In this document: positions 21,965 through 29,658 of the stretch, piece after piece
Position numbering within the stretch: the stretch's first letter is position 1
How the letters are laid out: the number at the start of each line of letters is the position of its first letter
Translations under genes and position numbers: made by a program
The notes under the pieces: generated by a model
Told to the model about the DNA's origin: nothing
Database searches by the model: none
The model's input: the letters and a program-made list of their open reading frames with translations, nothing else
Origin: Clostridia bacterium
GTDB lineage: Bacteria; Bacillota; Clostridia; Oscillospirales; Acutalibacteraceae
NCBI GenBank assembly: GCA_017409265.1
Contig: JAFQSY010000006.1
Span: 1 to 34,898 of the forward strand
Length of the DNA stretch: 34,898 bases
Reading direction: 5' to 3'

Positions 21965-23287
21965 ATGGAATCGCTTAAAGAGATGTGGCAACTTGTATGC
22001 GAGCAGCTTAAAGACAGCTGCGGCGAAGTGATTTACGATATATGGTTCAAGCCGCTTGAGATAATACGTTTTGATGGCGCAAAGGCTGAAATCGCAGCCA
22101 GCGAATTTATGAAGAAAATAATTGAACAGAAGTTTCACAATGAACTGAAAGAGGCATTCAGGGCAGTTATGGGTTTTGATGTAGAGGTTGTTTTGACCGA
22201 CCCTGACAAGGCGCAGCCTGTTGAGGAAAAGAAGCCTGCAAATGAAAAGGTGCCATTCATGACTTCGACAAGTATTGAAACAAACACCTTTGAAACCTTT
22301 GTTGTCGGTTCATCAAACAGATTTGCCCATGCGGCGGCGCAGGCAGTTGCCGCAACACCCGGCGCTGCATATAACCCGCTTTTTATATACGGAAATTCGG
22401 GCCTCGGTAAGACCCATCTTCTCTGTGCTATCAGTAATGAAGTCAAGCGCAACAATCCCGATGCCGATATTATTTTCACCAGAGGCGAGGATTTTGTAAG
22501 CCTTATCGTTGAGGGCATTAAAGAGAAAAAGATGAAAGAAATTCACGAGAAATACAGAAACTGTGACGTGCTTCTCGTTGACGATATTCAGTTTATCGCA
22601 GGCAAGGAATCTACGCAGGAAGAATTTTTCCATACATTCAATGCGCTCACGCAGGAAAATAAGCAGATTGTTTTGACCTCTGACCGTGCACCCAAGGATA
22701 TTGAAATTCTTGACGAAAGACTCCGTAACCGCTTTGAATGGGGACTTATTGCCGACATTCAGCCGCCCGATATCGAAACAAGAATGGCGATTATTCAGCG
22801 CAAGGCAACAACTCTCGGTCTTGAGCTTCCGCAGGATGTTGTGCAGTATGTTGCAGAGAAAATCAAGACAAATATCCGTCAGCTTGAGGGAGCTGTCAAG
22901 AAAATCAATGCACTTGTTAATATCGAAGGTGCGTCAATAAATATCGCAATGGCACAGAATGCCATCAAGGATATCATGAATGACAGCAGACCTGTTTCTT
23001 CGATTGTCAACAATATCATCGCAGAAACCTCAAGAACCTTCGGCGTTCCGCAGGCGGATATAACATCGAAGAAAAAGGATGCAAAAACCGCAAAGGCAAG
23101 GCAGGTTGCAATCTATATTGTCAGAGAAACCACTGATCTTACCCAGAAGGAAATCAGCGAATATTTCGGCAACAGAGACAGGACAACCATTCTCTATTCA
23201 ATTGAATCAATCAAGCTTGAGGTTGAGAGGGATTCGTCACTCAAAAAGACGGTTGACAACATTATCAAGAATGCCCGGGAGCAATAA
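21965..23287 (+). CDS. dnaA: Chromosomal replication initiator DnaA
   Basis: A 440-residue AAA+ initiator. Domain I (1-80) and a short linker precede the AAA+ core with Walker A GNSGLGKT (143-150), Walker B LLVDD (203-207) and sensor/arginine segments. A C-terminal DNA-binding domain IV runs from about 350 to 440. The domain IV signature normally reads G-x-RDHTT, in which the His contacts the DnaA box. Here it is GNRDRTT, with Arg at 406 (codon AGG at 23180), and the following conserved His is Tyr (411). The rest of the protein is ordinary, so it is probably functional but may read altered boxes. Downstream lies ftsY, not dnaN. Confidence 0.97.
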   Translation: MESLKEMWQLVCEQLKDSCGEVIYDIWFKPLEIIRFDGAKAEIAASEFMKKIIEQKFHNELKEAFRAVMGFDVEVVLTDPDKAQPVEEKKPANEKVPFMTSTSIETNTFETFVVGSSNRFAHAAAQAVAATPGAAYNPLFIYGNSGLGKTHLLCAISNEVKRNNPDADIIFTRGEDFVSLIVEGIKEKKMKEIHEKYRNCDVLLVDDIQFIAGKESTQEEFFHTFNALTQENKQIVLTSDRAPKDIEILDERLRNRFEWGLIADIQPPDIETRMAIIQRKATTLGLELPQDVVQYVAEKIKTNIRQLEGAVKKINALVNIEGASINIAMAQNAIKDIMNDSRPVSSIVNNIIAETSRTFGVPQADITSKKKDAKTAKARQVAIYIVRETTDLTQKEISEYFGNRDRTTILYSIESIKLEVERDSSLKKTVDNIIKNAREQ

Positions 23288-23318
23288 TTACATATACATT
23301 AATATATAGGGGTACGCA

Positions 23319-24242
23319 ATGGGACTTTTTAAACGAATAAATCAGGGTCTTAAAAAGACAAGAGATAACATGACCGGCGCAATCAACGCCGCTCTTTACG
23401 GAAAAAACGAAATAGATGATGAATTTTATGACGAGCTTGAAGAAATACTTGTTATGTCCGATGTCGGTGTAACAACCGCGATGGAAATTGTCGAAAAGCT
23501 TCGTGATGCAGTTTTTAAGAAGAATCTCCGCAGAGCAAAAGATGTTAAGCAGGAAATCCGCAACATAGTTGCAGAGCTTTTGAGCGGCGGAGAAGAGCTT
23601 GATATGATAACCGTGCCTTCGGTTATCCTTGTAATCGGTGTCAACGGTGTCGGTAAAACAACATCAATCGGCAAGATGGCGGCGATGTTCAAGGCAGAGG
23701 GCAAGAAGGTTATCCTCGGTGCAGCAGATACCTTCAGAGCGGCGGCTATCGACCAGCTTGAAATCTGGGCTGACCGTGCAGGTGTTGATATCGTTAAGCA
23801 TAAAGAGGGCGCAGACCCCGCAGCTGTTGTTTTTGACACAATTGAGGCTGGTAAGGCACGAAACGCCGATATCATTATCTGTGATACAGCAGGCAGACTC
23901 CATAACAAAAAGAATCTTATGGAGGAGCTTGCAAAGATTTACCGTGTAATTGACCGTCAGCTTCCCTATGCCGACCGTGAAATTCTTCTTGTTCTTGATG
24001 CAACAACGGGTCAGAATGCCGTTAATCAGGCGAAAGAATTTAAAGATGTTGCCGAAATTACAGGCATTATTCTGACAAAGCTTGACGGCACGGCAAAAGG
24101 CGGTGTTGTTCTTGCAATCAAGAATGACCTTAAGGTGCCTGTTAAGTTTATTGGCGTAGGCGAAGGAATAGATGATCTCAAGCCGTTCAATCCTGCTGCT
24201 TTTGCAGACGGACTGTTTGAAGAGGACAATGATGAGGAATAA
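23319..24242 (+). CDS. ftsY: Signal recognition particle receptor FtsY
   Basis: A 307-residue SRP-type GTPase that docks SRP-ribosome complexes at the membrane. It consists of only the N and G domains, without a long acidic A domain. It shows the P-loop GVNGVGKTT (107-115), DTFRAAA, DTAGR (189-193) and TKLDGTAKGG (253-262). AGGGG precedes the ATG. It sits 31 bases after dnaA and 5 bases before rdgB, so dnaA-ftsY-rdgB-yhbY likely forms one transcript. Confidence 0.96.
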   Translation: MGLFKRINQGLKKTRDNMTGAINAALYGKNEIDDEFYDELEEILVMSDVGVTTAMEIVEKLRDAVFKKNLRRAKDVKQEIRNIVAELLSGGEELDMITVPSVILVIGVNGVGKTTSIGKMAAMFKAEGKKVILGAADTFRAAAIDQLEIWADRAGVDIVKHKEGADPAAVVFDTIEAGKARNADIIICDTAGRLHNKKNLMEELAKIYRVIDRQLPYADREILLVLDATTGQNAVNQAKEFKDVAEITGIILTKLDGTAKGGVVLAIKNDLKVPVKFIGVGEGIDDLKPFNPAAFADGLFEEDNDEE

Positions 24243-24247
24243 TAATT

Positions 24248-24850
24248 ATGGATTATATAATTGCTACGCATAATATTAAAAAGAGAGATGAGATGCAGAG
24301 AATCCTCGCGCCTCTCGGAATCCGTGTTCTACTTGCGGAAGAGGCAGGCGTTGAGCTTACCGATGCAGAGGAAACCGGCACTACCTTTGAAGAAAATGCA
24401 TTCATCAAGGCTGAAAGCGGATGCAGAGAGAGCGGAATGCCCTGCATTGCCGATGATTCGGGTCTTGCGGTTGATTATCTTGACGGTGCGCCCGGTGTTT
24501 ACTCGGCAAGATATGCAGGCGAGCACGGCAATGATGATGCCAACAACAAAAAGCTTCTCAAGGCTCTTGAAAATGTTGACCCATCCGAGAGAGGCGCCGC
24601 ATTCGTGAGCGTTGCATGCTGCGTTTATCCCGATGGCAGAAAGCTTATTGCAAGAGGCGAGTGCAGAGGTACTATCGGATATGAAGAAATCGGAAACGGC
24701 GGCTTTGGCTATGACCCGCTGTTCCTTCCCGTAGAATACGGCGGAGAAAAGACCATGGCACAGCTTACCGCCGACGAAAAAGATGCAATCAGCCACAGAG
24801 GAAAATCCGTTCGTCTTTTGGCAAAGCAGATTGAGGAGGATAATGCATGA
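24248..24850 (+). CDS. rdgB: RdgB/HAM1 non-canonical purine NTP pyrophosphatase
   Basis: A 200-residue house-cleaning enzyme that hydrolyses XTP, ITP and dITP to monophosphates. It shows the N-terminal ATHNIKK, TFEENAFIKA, IADDSGLAVDYL with the catalytic Asp, GFGYDPLF and the SHRGK end motif. Length is normal. A GAGGAAT ribosome site lies inside the ftsY end. It overlaps yhbY by 4 bases. Confidence 0.95.
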   Translation: MDYIIATHNIKKRDEMQRILAPLGIRVLLAEEAGVELTDAEETGTTFEENAFIKAESGCRESGMPCIADDSGLAVDYLDGAPGVYSARYAGEHGNDDANNKKLLKALENVDPSERGAAFVSVACCVYPDGRKLIARGECRGTIGYEEIGNGGFGYDPLFLPVEYGGEKTMAQLTADEKDAISHRGKSVRLLAKQIEEDNA

Positions 24851-25278
24851 CAAGCAAAGAGAGAGCAGCGCTGCGTGCGCAGGCAAACGGACTCGAGCCT
24901 CTTTTTCAGATAGGCAAGGGCGGAATTTCCGATGCGCTTATTGAGCAGACTGCCGATGCATTGAGAAAAAGAGAGCTGATAAAGCTCAAGGTGCTTCTTG
25001 AAAGCGCTCCCGAATCGCCCAGAGAATTTGCCGATAAGCTTGCCGACGCAACAGGCAGCGAGGTTGTTCAGGTTGTCGGAGGAAGCATTGTTTTCTACAA
25101 GGAAAATCCCGATAAGGATAAGGAAGAAAAAAAGAAGAAGCCTGCAAAGAAGGGAAAGCCCCTCTCAAGGGTAAAGGCAAAGAGAGCTGCAGCCGCAAAG
25201 CGTGAAGCAGAGGAAAAGAAAAACAAAAAAGATTTTTACGCAAAGAAGCGTGTTTATAAAGCAAAAACCGCAAAATAA
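24847..25278 (+). CDS. yhbY: YhbY/CRS1-YhbY-domain RNA-binding protein with a basic tail
   Basis: A 143-residue protein. Residues 1 to about 90 are a CRS1-YhbY (CRM) domain of ribosome-associated RNA-binding proteins, with a GLEPLFQIGKGGISDALIEQ block and VVQVVGGSIVFYK. Bacterial YhbY is usually about 95-100 residues; here about 50 extra residues, almost all Lys, Ala, Glu and Arg, form a basic, probably disordered or helical tail that should strengthen RNA binding. Coupled to rdgB by an ATGA overlap. Confidence 0.9.
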   Translation: MTSKERAALRAQANGLEPLFQIGKGGISDALIEQTADALRKRELIKLKVLLESAPESPREFADKLADATGSEVVQVVGGSIVFYKENPDKDKEEKKKKPAKKGKPLSRVKAKRAAAAKREAEEKKNKKDFYAKKRVYKAKTAK

Positions 25279-25314
25279 TGTGTTTCGGCATTTAATTATG
25301 CACATTATTTTCTG
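25273..25314 (+). terminator. Hairpin terminator after yhbY
   Basis: AAATAATGTG (25273-25282, containing the yhbY stop) pairs with CACATTATTT (25301-25310), with an inner GCAT/ATGC helix, followed by TTTTC. AT-rich but well placed. Confidence 0.5.
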
Positions 25315-25355
25315 AATAAAAATTTCTTCGGCTTCAATGCAACAAAAAACAGGTA

Positions 25356-25385
25356 TTGACACACTTATATAATGTGTGGTACAAT
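25356..25385 (+). promoter_or_regulatory. Promoter of smpB-ssrA
   Basis: TTGACA (25356-25361), an 18-base spacer and TACAAT (25380-25385). It lies 24 bases before the smpB ATG. Confidence 0.75.
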
Positions 25386-25408
25386 CGCAAATCACGAAAG
25401 GTACTGCA

Positions 25409-25867
25409 ATGGATAAAAACAGTAGTATAAAAATAATCGCACAAAACAAAAAAGCCTATCACGATTATTTTGTTCTCGAAAAGCTTGAGGCGGGAATTGA
25501 ACTTTTCGGTACGGAGGTAAAATCCATCCGTCAGGGAAAAATTAATCTTAAGGATTCATGGTGCTTTGTCAAGGACGGCGAAATGTTTGTCAACGGAATG
25601 CACATCAGTCCTTATGAACAGGGTAATATTTTCAATCGCGACCCTTTGAGAACAAAAAGATTGCTGCTTCACAAGCGTGAAATCAGCCGCCTGCATGCAC
25701 AGGTCAAGCAGGACGGACTTGCGATAGTTCCGTTAAGTGTCTATTTCCTTAAAGGCAGAGCCAAGGTCGAAATTGGACTTTGCAAAGGTAAAAAGCTTTA
25801 TGACAAACGTGAAGTTGCAGCAAAAAAGGATGCACAAAGAACAATCGAGCGCAATTTGCGCCGATAA
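25409..25867 (+). CDS. smpB: SsrA-binding protein SmpB
   Basis: A 152-residue tmRNA partner needed for trans-translation of stalled ribosomes. It contains NKKAYHDYFVLEKLEAGIELFGTEVKSIR-type N-terminal blocks, MHISPYEQGN and the basic C-terminal KLYDKREVAAKKDAQR tail. ATG 25409 is preferred over an upstream GTG (25376) because GAAAGG is correctly spaced and the family starts here. The tmRNA gene follows 5 bases after the stop, so the RNA and its binding protein share a transcript. Confidence 0.96.
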   Translation: MDKNSSIKIIAQNKKAYHDYFVLEKLEAGIELFGTEVKSIRQGKINLKDSWCFVKDGEMFVNGMHISPYEQGNIFNRDPLRTKRLLLHKREISRLHAQVKQDGLAIVPLSVYFLKGRAKVEIGLCKGKKLYDKREVAAKKDAQRTIERNLRR

Positions 25868-25872
25868 TATAT

Positions 25873-26221
25873 GGGGATGAAAGGATTTCGACGGGGAATC
25901 TGAGCCCGGATAAGCGAGTAGCGGTGCGGGACCGCTATAAAATCCGCAATTTTCAAATTTAAACGACAACAATAAAGTTGCTCTTGCTGCTTAATTAAGC
26001 AGCCGTCTCTGTGCGGAGGACTGCGGCCGCATAAGAGGCGTCGACAAGCAGTGAACGTGAACGGGTAACGGCGGATAGCCCGTCATGAATAATCTGTCTA
26101 CCAAGTGCCGAAGCCTGCCCGGCGGCGTCGGCATAAGGGAATGTCAATAGACGGGATACACTCGTAGAAAGTCCCTGCAAGGGTTTTTCGGACGCGGTTT
26201 CGATTACCGCCATCTCCACCA
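25873..26221 (+). ncRNA. ssrA: Transfer-messenger RNA (tmRNA)
   Basis: A 349-base one-piece tmRNA. The tRNA-like ends pair (GGGGATG 25873-25879 with CATCTCC 26211-26217) and carry an encoded CCA and a T-arm GCGGT-TTCGATT-ACCGC. The tag frame ends at TAA 25992-25994 and encodes a C-terminal NDNNKVALAA. The resume codon is probably the TCA at 25953 or close to it (upstream limit not certain). Pseudoknot-forming GC-rich segments follow. The tag end VALAA is typical of Firmicutes. No strong terminator is visible before the next gene. Confidence 0.95.
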
Positions 26222-26270
26222 TTTTAATAGTTATTAAACGTAGATAAATAAAAATGAAGGAGGACGTAAG

Positions 26271-27320
26271 ATGAAAAAAAGAAGTGCAAATCTTCCCGTT
26301 ATCGCTGTGGCAGCGGTGGCTGTTTGCCTTGTTGCCGTTGCGGCGACTCTTATCATAAAGGCAAGAGTTGTTATGCCGCCTGCAGAAGAAACAACGGGAA
26401 ACTATCAGAGCGTGGGAAATAATTATTATTACCCCACAACCGAAGAATCAACAACGGGGCAGACGACAAGTTCGATTTTTGACCTCACAACCCAGGTTAT
26501 AACCGACACCTATGTTCCCACAACTCAAAAGGCAACGCAGAAGCCTACGCAGGCGCAGACCACCAAGCCTGCACCTACCGAGCCGAAAACCGAGCCCGCG
26601 ACTGAGGAAGTGACCGTTCCGCAGGTTCAGGCAGGCGCAAACAGCGGTGTTGCGGTTACTCCGAGCGGAAACCTTCCGCAGGATATGTCATTTGCCGGTT
26701 TGAGCCTCATGGGCTATGACGTAATCGGTCAGAAACCTTACATATATAATGACGATAAAGATCCCGAATGCTTCCAGGCAAATCTCGGATATACTCCGCT
26801 TTATGACTGGGGAGCAGGTCTTATTGATTTCAGCATCGAAACAACAAGACTTGATTTTAACTATGACAACAAGCAGTACAGAATCCAGCTCTGGAAGGGT
26901 CAGTATATTTCAGGTTCAATAGGAACAGTCGGCGGTGAAATCGGCGTTTACACACGTCCGAAAGGTTCGGTCGGACAGTTCTACAACTGTGCTGAACAGG
27001 ATGACTGGCTCAAGATGGAGATGACCGTTTACTGGGATGAATTTGATAACGGCGAATATCTTCCCCAGTTCACAAGAAACTATAACGATTTCTGGTGGGC
27101 AACAGGTTTTGTTGACGGTCAGCTTAAAAACCGCAACGATTCAAATACTCTCCGCGTTCTCGGCAGAATTACCTTTGAATCTGAGGAACAGGCGGTTGCA
27201 TTCGACGAAGCAATGGCAAAGAAAGGCTTTACAAAGGTTGAGGATTTCTCACCCTATGAAATAGACACTTATAAGCGTTACGGTAAAGATGTTATCTTTA
27301 TCTGGCAGAACATCAGATAA
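26271..27320 (+). CDS. Membrane-anchored DUF4474-like protein, copy 1
   Basis: A 349-residue protein with an N-terminal signal-anchor helix (about 9-30), a long Thr/Pro/Gln-rich extracellular linker (about 38-120) and a globular C-terminal domain (about 145-349). The domain shows WKGQY, GEIGVYTRP, DDWLKMEMTVYWDE and FWWATGFVDGQLKNR, which I associate with the uncharacterised DUF4474 family of Clostridia. Function is unknown; placement suggests a surface protein. AGGAGG precedes the ATG. It lies 49 bases after tmRNA without a clear promoter of its own, and 18 bases before a paralogue. Confidence 0.78.
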   Translation: MKKRSANLPVIAVAAVAVCLVAVAATLIIKARVVMPPAEETTGNYQSVGNNYYYPTTEESTTGQTTSSIFDLTTQVITDTYVPTTQKATQKPTQAQTTKPAPTEPKTEPATEEVTVPQVQAGANSGVAVTPSGNLPQDMSFAGLSLMGYDVIGQKPYIYNDDKDPECFQANLGYTPLYDWGAGLIDFSIETTRLDFNYDNKQYRIQLWKGQYISGSIGTVGGEIGVYTRPKGSVGQFYNCAEQDDWLKMEMTVYWDEFDNGEYLPQFTRNYNDFWWATGFVDGQLKNRNDSNTLRVLGRITFESEEQAVAFDEAMAKKGFTKVEDFSPYEIDTYKRYGKDVIFIWQNIR

Positions 27321-27338
27321 ATGACAGGAGGAAATGTG

Positions 27339-28604
27339 ATGAATAAATTCAATTTATCAAAGCAAAAGATTCTTATTCTTGCTATCAGCGCTGTTGTTGT
27401 TATCGGCGGTGCGGTGGCAGCGGTTGCAATCTTCAGAAACATGGACAAAGCCAAGGAAGATACAACTACCTCGGCAACTGTTCAGCAGCAGTATGAATAC
27501 GTTGACGAAACCTATTATGCAGATGTTCCCGTTTTCGTTACTGATGAAAACAATTCAACCGTAACAGACCCCTCGGGTAATGCTCTCACAACAATGAAGA
27601 AGGTTGTTCAGACAACAAGAAAGGTTGTCAACAAGACCCCCACCAAGAAGCCTGCCGCAACAGCAAAGCCCGTTGCAACAACGAAAAAGACAGAAGGCAA
27701 CACGGGTCTTGTTCCCGATGCAATCGGTGACGGCGGTTCACAGTTTGCAGGTTACAGATATAATGCAGAGGGCAACTTCTATTACACAGATGACAAGGAC
27801 TGCTGGCAGAAGAATGCAGGCTATAACGAAGTTTATGACCACATGGCTCCCATGGCAGGCATGTTCATTGACCAGGTTCGTATCCGATTTAATTATGGCG
27901 GTAAGGACTGGATGATTCAGTTCTGGAAGGGTCAGTACGGCTTCCTTCTTGTAGGTGCTGAAATCGGTGTTTACACTGCTCCCGGTGGTACATATACAGG
28001 TAAAACAGGCGATGTTAACCATTATGACTGCGCCGGCAAGGAAGATTGGCTCAACATGCAGCTTGACTGCTATTGGAGCGAAAATAACAACGGCCACTAC
28101 AAGAAGATTTTCACAAGAGAATACGGTAAGTATTGGTGGGCAACAGGCTTTGTTAAGGGTCAGCTCACAAAATATACTATCCCCAAGACAGAGCTCAAGG
28201 TTAAGGGCAGAATCACATTCAAATCAACGGAGATGGCAAATCTTTTTGTTTACGGTCTTAAGGAATCGGGCTTTGTAAGAGCTATCGGTGCAGATCAGCT
28301 TGTTGATGACTCCTACTATCAGAAGGGTGCAGATGTCTGGGTTCTTTGGTCAACAATCTATCATGATTGCTTTGTTGATAAGGATGGCGGCAAGGATGAG
28401 CCCGAATCAACAACCAAGGCTCCCACAACAAAAGAGCCCACAACAAAAGAGCCCACAACAAAGGCACCTACCACCAAGGCTCCCACAACAAAGGCCACGA
28501 CCCAGGCAACAACACAGCCCACAACAAAAGAATCCACTACAAAGGAATCAACAACCAGGGAAACAACAGAAGCAACAACTGTTGACAGCAGCTCTGAATC
28601 ATAA
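27339..28604 (+). CDS. Membrane-anchored DUF4474-like protein, copy 2, with PTTK repeat tail
   Basis: A 421-residue paralogue of the preceding gene. It has a signal-anchor (about 11-32), a Thr/Lys/Pro linker (about 85-122) and a domain sharing FWKGQYG, GAEIGVYTAP, DWLNMQLDCYW and WWATGFVKGQL with copy 1. It then adds a C-terminal tail of about 70 residues built of PTTKx pentapeptides and Thr-rich spacers, lacking in copy 1. Such tails suit O-glycosylated or wall-spanning surface stalks. ATG 27339 has AGGAGG 7 bases upstream; an in-frame ATG six codons earlier lacks one. No sorting motif is present. Function unknown. Confidence 0.78.
   Translation: MNKFNLSKQKILILAISAVVVIGGAVAAVAIFRNMDKAKEDTTTSATVQQQYEYVDETYYADVPVFVTDENNSTVTDPSGNALTTMKKVVQTTRKVVNKTPTKKPAATAKPVATTKKTEGNTGLVPDAIGDGGSQFAGYRYNAEGNFYYTDDKDCWQKNAGYNEVYDHMAPMAGMFIDQVRIRFNYGGKDWMIQFWKGQYGFLLVGAEIGVYTAPGGTYTGKTGDVNHYDCAGKEDWLNMQLDCYWSENNNGHYKKIFTREYGKYWWATGFVKGQLTKYTIPKTELKVKGRITFKSTEMANLFVYGLKESGFVRAIGADQLVDDSYYQKGADVWVLWSTIYHDCFVDKDGGKDEPESTTKAPTTKEPTTKEPTTKAPTTKAPTTKATTQATTQPTTKESTTKESTTRETTEATTVDSSSES
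28422..28496 (+). repeat. Five tandem 15-base repeats encoding PTTK(E/A)
   Basis: Units start at 28422, 28437, 28452, 28467 and 28482. The first two are identical at DNA level (cccacaacaaaagag), the others vary mainly at third positions. Unit number could change by slippage. Confidence 0.85.
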
Positions 28605-28697
28605 GCGCAAAATTGGCAGAAAACAGCCGATTATGCAAAATGCACATATTTATTTGATAACTTTTTGAATTTTATACGAATAAAAGTTTAAAAAGTG

Positions 28698-28726
28698 TTG
28701 ACAAAACGGTTACAATATGTTACTAT
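28698..28726 (+). promoter_or_regulatory. Promoter of the zinc-finger-like surface protein gene
   Basis: TTGACA (28698-28703), 17 bases and TACTAT (28721-28726). A perfect palindrome AACAATTGTT (28732-28741) sits at the predicted transcription start, and a TTGCT/AGCAA hairpin follows, so repressor or mRNA-stability control is possible. Confidence 0.75.
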
Positions 28727-28777
28727 TAGGTAACAATTGTTGCTCTAGCAATAAAATTTGAAAGGAATGGTTCTAAA

Positions 28778-29431
28778 ATGAAGAAAGTACTTGCACTTGC
28801 TCTTGCTCTTGTTATGGCTCTCTCAATGAGCGCTATGGCTTTTGCAGCAGCAACACCCACAGATGCACCCGCACAGGCAAAGAATGTTTGCCCCAAGTGT
28901 GACGCTGAATTCACACTCGAAGCTGAATACAACAAGCACCTTGCTATCTGCAGCGTTAAGACATGCTCAAAGTGTGACGCAGAGTTTGCTAACGAAGCTG
29001 AATACAACAAGCACATCGACACTTGCACAGAAGGCGACGAAGTTGACTATGTTAACCTTACAGTTAAGGACATCCTTGAGATGATCATCGACGTAGCTAA
29101 GGCAAGCATGAGCCAGTGGGATTCAATCGAGAGCGTTATCGTTCGCCTTGTTGATTTCATTGAAAACATGGGCGCTGGCGTTCCCGAAGCAGACGTTAAC
29201 GGCGTTATCGCTGAGCTCGAAGGCCTCAACATCCCCGGCATCGAAGACCTCCTCAATGCTCTTAAGGCAAAGATCAAGGCTCTCTATGCTGGCGAAACAG
29301 CAACAACAGTTGTTGAAACAACTGCAGCTGCTCCCGCAGACACAGGTTCAGCATCAGTTGGCATCGCTGTATTTGCAGCTGTTTCAGTTGCAGCAGCAGC
29401 AGCTTACGTTTGCACAAAGAAGAAGGACTAA
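28778..29431 (+). CDS. Secreted protein with two C2HC zinc-finger-like units and C-terminal anchor
   Basis: A 217-residue protein of unknown family. A clean signal peptide (1 to about 24, AMAFAA cut region) is followed by two duplicated units with identical C-x2-C-x12-H-x3-C spacing: C38/C41/H54/C58 and C63/C66/H79/C83. Both contain KCDAEF and EAEYNKH. Then come a helical region (about 92-170) and a Thr/Ala-rich stretch. The C-terminus has DTG, about 20 hydrophobic residues and KKKD (188-217), resembling a cell-wall sorting signal although the motif PADTG is not a standard LPxTG/NPxTG. Codons are strongly biased (AAG, AAC, ATC, GCT), suggesting high expression. AAAGGAATGG precedes the ATG. 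Own promoter and terminator. Confidence 0.8.
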   Translation: MKKVLALALALVMALSMSAMAFAAATPTDAPAQAKNVCPKCDAEFTLEAEYNKHLAICSVKTCSKCDAEFANEAEYNKHIDTCTEGDEVDYVNLTVKDILEMIIDVAKASMSQWDSIESVIVRLVDFIENMGAGVPEADVNGVIAELEGLNIPGIEDLLNALKAKIKALYAGETATTVVETTAAAPADTGSASVGIAVFAAVSVAAAAAYVCTKKKD

Positions 29432-29490
29432 TATTTAGTTCGATTCGCTTATTTGATTGAATTAGCGCAAGAATTTAATTGAATAGCCGA

Positions 29491-29521
29491 GCGGCGTATC
29501 CGAATGGATGCGCCGCTTTTT
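29491..29521 (+). terminator. Terminator of the zinc-finger-like protein gene
   Basis: An 11-bp stem (29491-29501 with 29506-29516), a GAAT loop and TTTTT. It starts 59 bases after the stop. Confidence 0.88.
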
Positions 29522-29574
29522 GCTTTGGTCAACTCTACCAAAAAGGGCAATTGTTTTTAGTGGAAAATGTTGTC

Positions 29575-29603
29575 TTTAAAATCGGTGACATAAGTGTTAT
29601 AAT
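29575..29603 (+). promoter_or_regulatory. Extended -10 promoter of the MFS transporter gene
   Basis: TATAAT (29598-29603) is preceded by TGT (29595-29597) as an extended -10, with a weak -35 TTTAAA (29575-29580) at 17 bases. An 8-bp hairpin (29612-29619 with 29625-29632) lies in the resulting 5' leader. Confidence 0.65.
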
Positions 29604-29658
29604 ACTAACATAGGTTCTCATAAAGAGAGCCTTCTAAATTCGTAAGGAGAAATAAGCA

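Noticed and set aside
25995-26222. Minus-strand open frame of 75 codons
   Set aside because: It lies wholly inside the tmRNA gene.
28422-28496. CRISPR-like or satellite array
   Set aside because: The repeats are in-frame codons for PTTK units in a surface protein with no spacers.
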